Under the pieces are notes generated by a model that was not told the DNA's origin, did no database searches, and saw only the letters and a list, made by a program, of their open reading frames with translations. From the NCBI GenBank assembly GCA_013377095.1, contig JACAAY010000007.1, positions 1 through 64,000 on the forward strand: a DNA stretch of 64,000 nucleotides. The letters are read 5' to 3'. The first letter of the stretch is position 1; the number at the start of each line of letters is the position of its first letter. Origin of the DNA: Desulfuromonadales bacterium (GTDB lineage Bacteria; Desulfobacterota; Desulfuromonadia; Geobacterales; Pseudopelobacteraceae). Shown one piece after another: positions 26,475 through 34,911 of the stretch. A program made the translations under genes and the position numbers.

Positions 26475-27491
26475 ATCAAGATAGGGAACCAGCTCTCCCA
26501 GATAGGTTCTCAGAATCAGTACATTTCCCTTGCGTTCACATATATCCGGCAAAATGGGCACCTTACCCTTCCCATTGGGTAAGTCAATCACATACTGCGG
26601 GACAGCCAGTCCTGAAACATGCCCGCGCAATCCCCTGATGATCTCCAACCCAGTGGATACGGAGGTACGAAAGTGCCCGGTCCCCCTGACCAGGTCCATC
26701 TGGTGAATGTAATAGGGTTTCACCCGGAGCGAGAGAAGACCGATCACCAACTCTTTCATGGTTTCCACAGAATCATTCACATCGCGCAGCAGCACGGTCT
26801 GGTTTCCCAGCGGTATGCCGGCATCGGCCAGCAGGTTGCAAGCACGCACTGATAACAACGTTATTTCATCAGGATGGTTGAAATGTGTGTTAACGTACAG
26901 CGGGTGAAACAGTTTCAGCAGAGTACAGAGCTCAGGGGTTATGCGCTCAGGAAGTGTTACCGGCATGCGGGTACCGATGCGGATAATGGAAACGTGGCGA
27001 ATGGCCCGTAAACGGCGAAGAATGAAACCAAGCGATTCATCTTCCAGCATCAGTGGATCACCGCCCGACAAGATTACATCGCGGATTGCGGGATGAGCAG
27101 AGATATATTCAAATGCTCGCTCCAGCGCAAAAGTATCCAGTGGCGCATCCCCTTCCCCCACATGACGCTTGCGCATGCAAAAGCGGCAATACACCGGGCA
27201 ACGATTGGAAACAAGCAGAACCACACGGTCAGGGTAACGATGGATCAAGCCCGGCACAGGACTGAGAGCGGTCTCGGCAAGCGGATCAGCACACTGCTCC
27301 GTATCCTCAAGCTCCCGAACATCGGGAATACACTGCCTCCAGATAGCGTCACCCTGTTTTTGTATCAAGCCTGCGTACGACGGAGAAACACGAAACGGAT
27401 AGACAGCGGTTACGGACGGAAGTCCTACTAACTCTTCAAATATATGCGATATTTTATTGGGTGTTATCTGTGGTGATTTAATGTATCGCAT
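26469..27491 (-). CDS. epmB: EpmB-type lysine 2,3-aminomutase (radical SAM)
   Basis: Makes (R)-beta-lysine from lysine for EF-P modification. 340 residues, the short YjeK-like form. The radical SAM cluster motif is CPVYCRFCMRKRHVGE (Cx3Cx2C) near residue 102-109. GGDPLMLED and the KPYYIHQMDLVRGTGHF segment, holding a PLP-contact region, are typical of lysine aminomutases. It is convergent with epmA and two genes from efp, which favours EpmB over a catabolic KamA. Confidence 0.93.
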   Translation of the reverse strand: MRYIKSPQITPNKISHIFEELVGLPSVTAVYPFRVSPSYAGLIQKQGDAIWRQCIPDVRELEDTEQCADPLAETALSPVPGLIHRYPDRVVLLVSNRCPVYCRFCMRKRHVGEGDAPLDTFALERAFEYISAHPAIRDVILSGGDPLMLEDESLGFILRRLRAIRHVSIIRIGTRMPVTLPERITPELCTLLKLFHPLYVNTHFNHPDEITLLSVRACNLLADAGIPLGNQTVLLRDVNDSVETMKELVIGLLSLRVKPYYIHQMDLVRGTGHFRTSVSTGLEIIRGLRGHVSGLAVPQYVIDLPNGKGKVPILPDICERKGNVLILRTYLGELVPYLDL

Positions 27492-27557
27492 TAAGTTTTA
27501 ACATAGTGTGTTTTATGGAGAATATTGGCAGACGTGCGAGTCCGGCCTGGTTTTTAC

Positions 27558-27587
27558 TTGATAACAAGAGGCTGTGTGGAATATACA
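27558..27587 (+). promoter_or_regulatory. Sigma70-like promoter of the ExeA/GspB pair
   Basis: TTGATA (27558-27563, five of six) is followed after 18 bases by TATACA (27582-27587, four of six). An overlapping TACAAT (27584-27589) is a better -10 but at 20 bases. It lies 40 bases before the ExeA-like start. Confidence 0.55.
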
Positions 27588-27626
27588 ATTAGGCTCACCT
27601 GATGGATTTGTATCACAACGGGAATT

Positions 27627-29273
27627 ATGTATACCAGATATTTCGGCTTCAACGAAAAACCGTTTACACTGACCCCCAATCCTCGCTTCATCTTCCTCAG
27701 CAAAAACCACAAGGAGGCGTTTGCGCACCTCCTGTATGGCATCAACAGCCACTATGGCTTCATCGAACTGACCGGCGAGGTTGGAACCGGCAAGACAACT
27801 GTGCTGAGAACCCTTTTGGGACAATTTCAGGACGAGAACTACCGCTGTGCCCTGATTTTCAACCCCTGTCTGACAGCTGTCGAGCTCCTGAGAAGCATCA
27901 ACCAGGAATTCGGCATCACCACCTCCAGTGATTGCATCAATGACCTCTTAGCCGGACTGAATCGTTTTTTGCTGGACGAAAACAATCAAGGTCGTACAGT
28001 GGTTCTGGTTATTGATGAGTCCCAAAATTTACATACAGAGGTCCTGGAACAGCTTCGCCTGATATCAAACCTTGAAACCGAAAGTGATAAGCTTATCCAG
28101 ATCATCCTGGCCGGTCAGCCGGAACTTGAGACCATCCTGCGACAGCGTAACCTGCGTCAACTCAACCAGCGCATCGCCGTCCGCTACAGACTCAGGCCCC
28201 TGGAAAAAGACGAAACCCGCGCATATATCCTGCATCGTATGGAGATTGCAGGAAAAACCGGTGGCGTTACGTTCACAAATGCTGCCATGGCCTACATTCA
28301 TCTCTATTCCCGCGGCATCCCCCGCATGATCAACATCCTCTGCGATCGTGCGCTTCTGATAGCCTACGGTGATGAACAACGCAGGGTGTCATGCATCACC
28401 GTTATCAGGGCCATTGCAGAGTTGCTTGGTGTTTCCGCGGGGCGGTATGTCCTGGCAGGACTGGTAGCAACAGTACTGACGGTTATTGCCCTGACAGGAA
28501 GCAGCCGTTATTCAGGATGGCCGTGGAAGCAACGGATCGCCTCATCACCAGTCTCAACCCAAAATGCTCCCCGCCCCTTTCCGGCCAAAAACGTACCGGT
28601 TGCTATTGCAAAGCCCTTTCAACAGAGCCACCAACTTGAGCAGGAACTCCTAAAACATGACCTGAATGAGGTTCACATTCAGGCGTGCAATGCACTGTTG
28701 ACCAGCTGGAATGCCCAGCCAATCAGGATCTTCAAGGGCACCTTGACATCACCGGGCACATTCAGCCGTTTGGCTGCAAAAAGGCACCTGCGCTGTACTG
28801 TTTTCAAAGGCTCACTGGACGATGTCATTAATTTCAATCTCCCATTTCTGATCGTGACAAAGATTTCAGGACGGTCAGGACGCTACTACCTGGCGGTTAC
28901 CGCTGCATCTGGAGATTCAGTATCAGTTTCACCTCCCCTTCTGGGAAGCGGCGGCATCTTGAGTCGGAACGATCTGGCCAGCATTGCGGACGGAGTCTAT
29001 TACCTATTATGGAAAAACTCCGGACATATTCCTGATAGGATACAACGGGGAGACAAAAACTTTGAGCTGCGCTATTTCCAGCGATTACTCAAACAGGCAG
29101 GTTTTTACCATGAAGTGATCAACGGCGAATACAACGATGCCACCACCAAAGCTCTGGTAGCGTTTCAGCAATCGAAAGGTATCTCCGCCAATGAAACCAT
29201 GGGAGAACTGACCCTGACTGTTCTATCCACATATGATACCAGCGTTAAAGCACCCTCACTGAAAGGCAGCTGA
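27627..29273 (+). CDS. ExeA/GspA-like AAA+ ATPase with C-terminal peptidoglycan-binding domain
   Basis: 548 residues. The start MYTRYFGFNEKPFTLTPNP is the ExeA hallmark. The cytoplasmic AAA+ domain has Walker A GEVGTGKTT (near residue 54) and Walker B VVLVIDESQNL. A transmembrane helix at about 272-290 is followed by a C39-like periplasmic region (about 350-460, PIRIFKGTL to YYLLWKN) and a PG_binding_1 domain near the end (LRYFQRLLKQAGFY, TTKALVAFQQSKG). In Aeromonas the ExeAB complex inserts the type II secretin through peptidoglycan. Here the GspB-like gene follows but no secretin or other gsp gene is in the window. Confidence 0.92.
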   Translation: MYTRYFGFNEKPFTLTPNPRFIFLSKNHKEAFAHLLYGINSHYGFIELTGEVGTGKTTVLRTLLGQFQDENYRCALIFNPCLTAVELLRSINQEFGITTSSDCINDLLAGLNRFLLDENNQGRTVVLVIDESQNLHTEVLEQLRLISNLETESDKLIQIILAGQPELETILRQRNLRQLNQRIAVRYRLRPLEKDETRAYILHRMEIAGKTGGVTFTNAAMAYIHLYSRGIPRMINILCDRALLIAYGDEQRRVSCITVIRAIAELLGVSAGRYVLAGLVATVLTVIALTGSSRYSGWPWKQRIASSPVSTQNAPRPFPAKNVPVAIAKPFQQSHQLEQELLKHDLNEVHIQACNALLTSWNAQPIRIFKGTLTSPGTFSRLAAKRHLRCTVFKGSLDDVINFNLPFLIVTKISGRSGRYYLAVTAASGDSVSVSPPLLGSGGILSRNDLASIADGVYYLLWKNSGHIPDRIQRGDKNFELRYFQRLLKQAGFYHEVINGEYNDATTKALVAFQQSKGISANETMGELTLTVLSTYDTSVKAPSLKGS

Positions 29274-29289
29274 TTGGGAAGCATGCGAT

Positions 29290-29988
29290 ATGAGTTCGAT
29301 TCTTAAAGCTTTAAAAAAACTGGAGTATGATAATGCGTCCCGTAAACGCGACCCGCTCAGAATAGATGCCGAGATTCTGCGTGGCAGCCCTCCAGTCGGG
29401 ATTTCCCCTCTCAAGCGTATGCTGGTGGCGTTGACTCTGTTCGCATGCGGTGGCGGTGCTACCTATCTGTATCTGAAGCACACCCCATGGTCGCCTCAGG
29501 CGCCCCTGACCCATGGGAGCGGTCTCGCCCAGGTCTCCCACACCCGTTACTCCTCAGTAAATCATCGCACAGCCCCCGTACCAATTGAACTTATTACTCC
29601 CGAGCCGATCGTTGCCGCTACGCCCGAATCCAACATTGAGCGAAATCACGAGAAAGCACCATCATTACTTCTTAAGCAATCACCGCAACATAAACCACAC
29701 CCCCTTCAGCAAAAACAGCCCGATTCAACCACCAGTCACAACTCCGCCAGCAAACATAAAACTGGAACCGGTGCCCAATCAACATTGATCCCGCGATTGC
29801 CAACCCTCAAGGTAAATGGTATTGCCTTTCAGGATGGCACCGATAGCGTGGCCGTGGTTAATGATATTCCGGTCGCAAAAGGTTCTTTGATTGAAGGGGT
29901 TAGAGTTGATGAGATATTGAGGGATCGGGTTCAATTCAGTAGCGGAGGAGAAAAATTGGAAATATTCCTTGGCAAGTCAAATCGTTAA
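29290..29988 (+). CDS. GspB-like protein, partner of the ExeA-like ATPase
   Basis: 232 residues with the typical N-terminus MSSILKALKKLEYDNA, one transmembrane segment (about 43-60), a Pro/His/Gln/Ser-rich periplasmic linker, and a C-terminal GspB domain (PTLKVNGIAFQDG, AVVNDIPVAKGSLIEGV, VQFSSGGEKLEIFL). It would pair with the ATPase in the inner membrane. It starts 17 bases after the ATPase stop. Confidence 0.9.
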   Translation: MSSILKALKKLEYDNASRKRDPLRIDAEILRGSPPVGISPLKRMLVALTLFACGGGATYLYLKHTPWSPQAPLTHGSGLAQVSHTRYSSVNHRTAPVPIELITPEPIVAATPESNIERNHEKAPSLLLKQSPQHKPHPLQQKQPDSTTSHNSASKHKTGTGAQSTLIPRLPTLKVNGIAFQDGTDSVAVVNDIPVAKGSLIEGVRVDEILRDRVQFSSGGEKLEIFLGKSNR

Positions 29989-29994
29989 GTCAAA

Positions 29995-30588
29995 CTAACG
30001 CGTTATAACTTTTACAAATCGAGCCAGATAGTCAATGCCGGACCATACGGTGAGCAGCGTTGCAATCCAGAGGTAAAACATACCCACATTATGCATATCC
30101 ACATACAGCAAGGGGTGTTGAACGCCGAAAAACCAATTATATTTGTAATGAAGCAAAAGTCCCAGTATTGAAACAATTTGAAATATCGTCTTGAATTTGC
30201 CCAGATCACTGGCTTGGATAACAATCCCCTCACTTGATGCAATACCGCGCAGTCCGGTAATGATAATCTCTCTTCCAAGAATGATCAGAACCATCCAGGC
30301 AGGAACGCGATCATAGGGTAATATCATGATCAAGGCAGCCATGACGATCAGCTTATCGGCAATTGGGTCGAGAAATTTGCCAAAAACCGTAACAATTCCC
30401 ATGCGACGGGCAAGATAGCCATCAAGCCAATCGGTGATCGATGCAAGCGCAAAAACCACAGCTGCCCAGAATCCGGAAGGTTGCGATGGCGACATGAGTA
30501 ACGCTGCCAAGAGTGGGATGGCGGCAATCCGCATCATGGTCAGAATATTGGGAACATTGAGAACAGGATTTTGTTTTCGACTCGTCAT
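29995..30588 (-). CDS. pgsA: CDP-diacylglycerol--glycerol-3-phosphate 3-phosphatidyltransferase
   Basis: First committed step to phosphatidylglycerol. 197 residues with four or more hydrophobic helices. The CDP-alcohol phosphatidyltransferase signature is visible as DWLDGYLARRMGIVTVFGKF followed by LDPIADK (DG..AR..G..D..D). It starts with NVPNILTMMRIAAIP, typical of PgsA. It is followed in the same direction (3 bases upstream) by the transglycosylase gene. It converges on the GspB gene. Confidence 0.95.
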   Translation of the reverse strand: MTSRKQNPVLNVPNILTMMRIAAIPLLAALLMSPSQPSGFWAAVVFALASITDWLDGYLARRMGIVTVFGKFLDPIADKLIVMAALIMILPYDRVPAWMVLIILGREIIITGLRGIASSEGIVIQASDLGKFKTIFQIVSILGLLLHYKYNWFFGVQHPLLYVDMHNVGMFYLWIATLLTVWSGIDYLARFVKVITR

Positions 30589-30591
30589 TGA

Positions 30592-31215
30592 TCAGTTGGT
30601 CTGGTAGGATTGCATGTAGGAAAGTACCCGGTTAACATAGGTGCGGGTTTCTGTGTAGGGAGGTATCCCGCCATATTTGGCCACCTTGGTCAAGCCTGCG
30701 TTATACGCAGCCAGGGCCAGGGAGACGTCGCCATGGAACGTATCCAGCAGAAAGCGCAGATACTTGACCCCACCCTCAACATTATCCTTGGGATCAAAAC
30801 TGTTGGCGACCTTGAGTGATTTGGCTGTTCCGGGCATGAGTTGCATGAGACCACTGGCGCCCTTATGGGAGAGGGCATTGGGATTATAACCGGATTCGGC
30901 GTGAATAACCGCTTTGATCAGAGATGAACTGACCCCGTATTTTTCGGAACAGGTTTTAATGATCGGATCATACTCCGCGGGGTTTACCGCGCCAAACAAT
31001 TTAAATCTTGTGCGTAATTGTTTATCTTTTCTGATATCACGCATGAAAATAACAAAACGTTTATCCGTAGGAGCATCGGTGAAATGAACGATACCTTCGT
31101 CGTCTTCATAGCGATAAATATCAGCAATTGCCGGCAGCCATGCAATGATGGTTATCAATAGAGCCGGTAGAAGAACCAACGGCTTAATGTAACAAACGGA
31201 GTTCTGTATGCGCAT
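30592..31215 (-). CDS. Lytic transglycosylase (SLT) with N-terminal DUF4124 domain
   Basis: From ATG 31215, about 207 residues; a start at 31281 would lie upstream of the best promoter. A signal segment runs to about residue 30 (LLPALLITIIAWLPAIA). A DUF4124-like module follows, IYRYEDDEGIVHFTDAPTD. The SLT domain has the catalytic glutamate in AVIHAESGYNPNALSHKGAS, GLMQLMPGTA and SLALAAYNAG. It cleaves peptidoglycan glycan strands in the periplasm. The ribosome-binding site is weak and the leader predicted from the promoter is very short. Confidence 0.88.
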   Translation of the reverse strand: MRIQNSVCYIKPLVLLPALLITIIAWLPAIADIYRYEDDEGIVHFTDAPTDKRFVIFMRDIRKDKQLRTRFKLFGAVNPAEYDPIIKTCSEKYGVSSSLIKAVIHAESGYNPNALSHKGASGLMQLMPGTAKSLKVANSFDPKDNVEGGVKYLRFLLDTFHGDVSLALAAYNAGLTKVAKYGGIPPYTETRTYVNRVLSYMQSYQTN

Positions 31216-31225
31216 GGTGTCTTTA

Positions 31226-31253
31226 ATAATCCAAAACCTGTGTGTTTTGTCAA
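31226..31253 (-). promoter_or_regulatory. Probable promoter for the lytic transglycosylase
   Basis: On the reverse strand a perfect TTGACA (31253-31248) and GATTAT (31231-31226, four of six) are 16 bases apart. Transcription would start only a few bases before ATG 31215, implying a nearly leaderless message. Confidence 0.4.
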
Positions 31254-31308
31254 GTGTATTCGACCAGAGGATAGGTAACAAACCTTATTTAAATATTCCA
31301 GTTTGAAA

Positions 31309-31337
31309 TTGACATTTTCTGGTCCATGTTTTACAAA
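31309..31337 (+). promoter_or_regulatory. Sigma70-type promoter of purMN
   Basis: A perfect TTGACA (31309-31314) and TACAAA (31332-31337, four of six) are 17 bases apart. It is divergent from the transglycosylase promoter and 30 bases before the purM start. Confidence 0.65.
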
Positions 31338-31366
31338 AGATCTCTTATTTGCAAGGGGGTAGACGT

Positions 31367-32419
31367 TTGAGCGAGCAGAGAGTCACCTACAAGGACGCAG
31401 GGGTTGATATTGCGGCGGGCAACAGCTTTGTCAATCTGATCAAACCACTGGTCAAATCGACCTCACGACCCGAAGTAATGGCGGAAATCGGAGGTTTCGG
31501 CGGTCTATTTTCATTGAATACATCAAAGTACAAGAATCCTGTTCTTGTATCCGGTACCGATGGTGTCGGCACCAAACTCAAGATCGCGTTTATGGCTGAC
31601 AGGCATGACACTGTTGGGATAGATCTGGTTGCGATGTGTGTCAACGATATCATTGTACAGGGCGCCGAGCCGCTCTTTTTCCTGGATTATTTGGCAACAG
31701 GAAGATTGCTGCCAGAAAAGGCCGCTGAAGTTGTAAAGGGCATTGCCGAAGGGTGCCGGCAGGCGGGCTGCGCACTTATCGGTGGAGAAACGGCTGAAAT
31801 GCCTGGGTTTTATGCTGATGAAGAGTACGACATCGCCGGTTTTGCCGTCGGTGTGGTGGACCGGGACAAGATCATTGACGGATCTGGCATTGGTGTAGGA
31901 AACCGCCTGATCGGTATTGCCTCCAGTGGTCTGCACAGCAACGGGTACTCCTTGGCAAGAAAACTGGTTTTCGACTGCTTGGGGCTTAACATTGACTCGG
32001 AACTTCCCGGAACCGGGAAAACAGTGGCCGAAGCACTCCTCACCCCGACACGCATTTATATCCGTTCGATCCTGAATTTATTTAAAGACTATTCTATCAA
32101 AGGTATCGCCCACATTACCGGGGGGGGCCTCCTGGAGAACATTCCCCGAATTCTTCCCAAAGGGTGTCGCGCGACACTCCATCTTTCCAGCTGGGAACGA
32201 CCGATACTTTTTGATGTACTGCGCGATGCCGGAAATGTGGAACGTGATGAGATGTACCGCACGTTCAACATGGGTATCGGCATGGTGCTGGCTGTTGCCG
32301 AGCAGGACGCCGAAGACATGCTCGACCGACTGAATGGTTTGGGTGAACGGGCATGGGTAATCGGTGAAGTCACCACCTGTACGGAAGAAAGCGAGCGAGT
32401 CCAACTCGTGGAGGGATGA
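31367..32419 (+). CDS. purM: Phosphoribosylformylglycinamidine cyclo-ligase
   Basis: AIR synthetase of purine synthesis. From TTG 31367, 350 residues ([18 protein letters not shown]). AAGGGGG lies seven bases before this TTG, which makes it better than the TTG at 31349. It has [42 protein letters not shown] and [15 protein letters not shown]. The stop overlaps the purN start as ATGA, so the pair is coupled. Confidence 0.96.
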   Translation: MSEQRVTYKDAGVDIAAGNSFVNLIKPLVKSTSRPEVMAEIGGFGGLFSLNTSKYKNPVLVSGTDGVGTKLKIAFMADRHDTVGIDLVAMCVNDIIVQGAEPLFFLDYLATGRLLPEKAAEVVKGIAEGCRQAGCALIGGETAEMPGFYADEEYDIAGFAVGVVDRDKIIDGSGIGVGNRLIGIASSGLHSNGYSLARKLVFDCLGLNIDSELPGTGKTVAEALLTPTRIYIRSILNLFKDYSIKGIAHITGGGLLENIPRILPKGCRATLHLSSWERPILFDVLRDAGNVERDEMYRTFNMGIGMVLAVAEQDAEDMLDRLNGLGERAWVIGEVTTCTEESERVQLVEG

Positions 32420-33039
32420 TGCAGGCCAATCAGCCGTTTAAACTGGCTGTGCTGGTGTCGGGTAATGGATCAAATCTACAGGCTATTATTGATTATGTGG
32501 AAGCGGGGGAGATACATGCCAGCATAGCCTGCGTCATAAGCAATATACCAGATGCATATGCGCTGACTCGAGCCGCCAAACATGGTATCCCGGCCATTAT
32601 TCACGAAGGCTGTCGCTTTACCAACCGACGCGAATATGACAGATCGCTTGTGGAAATCCTCAAAAGCCATGAAGTTGAACTGGTTGTTCTTGCAGGCTTC
32701 ATGCGCATTCTGACGGAGGTAATGATTGATGCGTTTCAGCAGAGAATCATCAACATACACCCTGCCCTTTTGCCGGCTTTTCCCGGACTGAATGCACAAC
32801 AGCAGGCTCTTGATTATGGGGTTCGATTTTCCGGTTGCACCGTGCACTTTGTTGATCATGGCACAGATACCGGTCCCATTATTCTACAGGCGGTTGTTCC
32901 TGTCATGCAGGACGATACTGTTGACCAACTTTCCCAACGCATCCTGAAAGAGGAACACAAGCTGTTTCCTCAAGCCATAAAGCTCTTGGTTGACCATAAA
33001 ATTTCGCTCCACGGCAGGCGGGTACTGCTGGAACATTAA
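32416..33039 (+). CDS. purN: Phosphoribosylglycinamide formyltransferase
   Basis: Folate-dependent GAR transformylase. 207 residues. It starts [19 protein letters not shown] and has the catalytic Asn-His-Asp region [12 protein letters not shown] and [20 protein letters not shown]. The start can be ATG 32416 (ATGA overlap with purM) or ATG 32419. Standard length. Confidence 0.97.
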   Translation: MMQANQPFKLAVLVSGNGSNLQAIIDYVEAGEIHASIACVISNIPDAYALTRAAKHGIPAIIHEGCRFTNRREYDRSLVEILKSHEVELVVLAGFMRILTEVMIDAFQQRIINIHPALLPAFPGLNAQQQALDYGVRFSGCTVHFVDHGTDTGPIILQAVVPVMQDDTVDQLSQRILKEEHKLFPQAIKLLVDHKISLHGRRVLLEH

Positions 33040-33046
33040 TTTTAAG

Positions 33047-33076
33047 TTGACACATCGTAGTCATTGATGGTAATAA
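33047..33076 (+). promoter_or_regulatory. Probable rpsT promoter
   Basis: A perfect TTGACA (33047-33052) and TAATAA (33071-33076) are 18 bases apart, 50 bases before the rpsT start. Confidence 0.5.
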
Positions 33077-33125
33077 ATTCTCTTTAACTAAATCAACGTA
33101 CATTACGTTTTCATGGAGGTGCAGT

Positions 33126-33389
33126 TTGGCACATCACAAGTCGGCAATCAAAAGGATTAAACAGAACGCGAAGAAGAACGCCCGCAACAGGCACGTCTCA
33201 TCAACACTGAAAACATATATCAAGCGGGTCCGTGAGGCTGTTGAAGCCAAGGACAAGGAGAGTGCCGTTGCTGCTCTGAAGGCTGCCATTCCCGTTATCG
33301 ATAAATCCGCGACCAAGGGCGTCATTCATAGCGCCAGCGCATCACGTAACGTATCGCGCCTGACCAGGCTCGTAAACACCCTCGGTTAG
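33126..33389 (+). CDS. rpsT: 30S ribosomal protein S20
   Basis: 87 residues, highly basic: [20 protein letters not shown] at the start, the S20 hallmark. It uses a TTG start at 33126 preceded by GGAGGTG. In E. coli the rpsT start is also UUG and takes part in feedback control; whether that holds here is inference. It ends at a long perfect palindrome. It is transcribed alone. Confidence 0.97.
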   Translation: MAHHKSAIKRIKQNAKKNARNRHVSSTLKTYIKRVREAVEAKDKESAVAALKAAIPVIDKSATKGVIHSASASRNVSRLTRLVNTLG

Positions 33390-33410
33390 TAATTGCATTT
33401 CACACGGCAA

Positions 33411-33452
33411 CGAAATAAGGGGGCTTCCGCATGCGGAAGCCCCCTTATTTCG
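33411..33452. terminator. 42-base perfect palindrome, bidirectional terminator
   Basis: The stretch from CGAAATAAGGGGGC to its exact reverse complement at the right end is perfectly self-complementary, centred on GCATGC. The A/T-rich outer arms give a T tract on both strands. It lies between rpsT and the convergent small acidic-protein gene and can stop transcription from both sides. Confidence 0.9.
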
Positions 33453-33501
33453 TATCTCTCTGTTTGACGCCGAATCCCTGCCACCGTCAACCGGTCACCG
33501 G

Positions 33502-33789
33502 TCAATCTTCCTCCCAGGTGTCAATTTCCCCATCATCTCCAAAGTCATCATCTTCACCATAGTTATCGGTTTCCTCTTCCTCTTCATCACATGCATGTAC
33601 CGCCAAATTCTGTACGGCATCATCTTCGTCAGCGATACGCTCAAAACGCTCCAACAGTTCAGAGTGAGTGCAAAAACGGCCATCCTTGTGGTTACAGCAT
33701 TCAAGGTCACACAGCTCGAAAAGTTGTATCTCTCCGCACAGGCGTTTTATGGGCTGAACGAAATCCACCAGGGTCTCATCTCGTGCCAT
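33502..33789 (-). CDS. Small acidic Cys-containing protein of unknown function
   Basis: 95 residues. The N-terminal half has five cysteines in about 20 residues (CGEIQLFELCDLECCNHKDGRFC is positions 18-40), which could bind a metal. The C-terminal 30 residues are almost entirely acidic (DEEEEETDNYGEDDDF and on to EEEDWEED-like ends). It starts at ATG 33789, 23 bases after fbp on the same strand, and ends near the palindrome. I do not recognise the family. Good codon structure and operon position support a real gene. Confidence 0.75.
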   Translation of the reverse strand: MARDETLVDFVQPIKRLCGEIQLFELCDLECCNHKDGRFCTHSELLERFERIADEDDAVQNLAVHACDEEEEETDNYGEDDDFGDDGEIDTWEED

Positions 33790-33811
33790 GATCTACTTCT
33801 CCGAATAAATC

Positions 33812-34768
33812 TTAACAACCACCGTTCAGAAATTCCCGTGCTTTTTCAACATCCTCACGACAGCCAATATAGATAGGGCTGCGCTGGTCCAGACTTTCGG
33901 GAACAATATCCAGAATTGGCGACTCGCCATTGGTTGCGGCTCCCCCAGCTTGTTCAATTAGGAACGCCATGGGGTTGAGCTCAAAGAGCAGTCGCAGCTT
34001 GCCATTGGGACTGTCCGTCAGGGCAGGATACATGAAAACCCCCTTACCCTTGATTAACACCTGGTTGATATCAGGCACAAAACCACCCGAATACCGTAAT
34101 TTGGAGCCCTTTTCCTCGAGGTAACGGATAAACCGTTCGTTGCCCTCACAGTATTTCTTGCGCAAACCACCCGGAGAATAGATATCTCCCGATGGTTGCA
34201 TGCGAATCTGTTCACGGGTCAGGGTAAACTCCATCAGTTGATTCATCGTAAATTCATACACGCCCTTACCAACCGAATAAACAAGAGAAACACGCGGTCC
34301 GTAAAGAATATACACGGCGCCAACCATCTTGCGGCCGGTTTGGAGCAGATCGCACCCCTGATAAATTCCGACGATGGTGCCCACCGCCAGATTGACATCA
34401 ACCAGAGACGAACCATCCAGAGGGTCATAGGCAACCGAAAACATCCCTTGAGGGTTACTGGATACCTGGAAGATCTCCTCCATCTCCTCGGAGGCTATGT
34501 TGCAGACAACACCGGAATGCTGCAGGCGCTTGCGGATGATACGGTCGGAAAGCACATCCAGTGCGAGTTGCTCCTCGCCATAGAGGTTAGACGTACCCGC
34601 CACGCCCAGATCTCCGGTACGTATCGCATTGATTACGTATTTGCTGGCCTCGGCTATTTCACACAAGAGATGCACGAGATTGCCGCTGATATTCTGGTCA
34701 CGGAGGTGCTGACGCAGATCTATCTGAAATTTGGTTTTCCCCGCCTCACCAAACATGACACCCTCCAC
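33812..34768 (-). CDS. fbp: Class I fructose-1,6-bisphosphatase
   Basis: Gluconeogenic removal of the C1 phosphate from fructose-1,6-bisphosphate. 318 residues. Metal and substrate motifs are visible: SEEMEEI, YDPLDGSSLVDVNLAVGTI (the metal-binding signature), LYGPRVSLVYSVGKGVYEF, KLRYSGGFVPDINQVL and LFELNPMAFLIEQAGGAATNG. Standard length. It is followed by the small acidic gene. Confidence 0.96.
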   Translation of the reverse strand: MEGVMFGEAGKTKFQIDLRQHLRDQNISGNLVHLLCEIAEASKYVINAIRTGDLGVAGTSNLYGEEQLALDVLSDRIIRKRLQHSGVVCNIASEEMEEIFQVSSNPQGMFSVAYDPLDGSSLVDVNLAVGTIVGIYQGCDLLQTGRKMVGAVYILYGPRVSLVYSVGKGVYEFTMNQLMEFTLTREQIRMQPSGDIYSPGGLRKKYCEGNERFIRYLEEKGSKLRYSGGFVPDINQVLIKGKGVFMYPALTDSPNGKLRLLFELNPMAFLIEQAGGAATNGESPILDIVPESLDQRSPIYIGCREDVEKAREFLNGGC

Positions 34769-34911
34769 AATACATTGAATTTTTTGCGATGCTTCGACTG
34801 GGAAACATACTGTAATACGGGTTTTAATGCAATCCCAAAGACGTTGCGCCTGAACATGACGGCAGCGTTATCTGCTTTCAGGCTGTTTATATGTCTGTGA
34901 TTTCACCGGTT

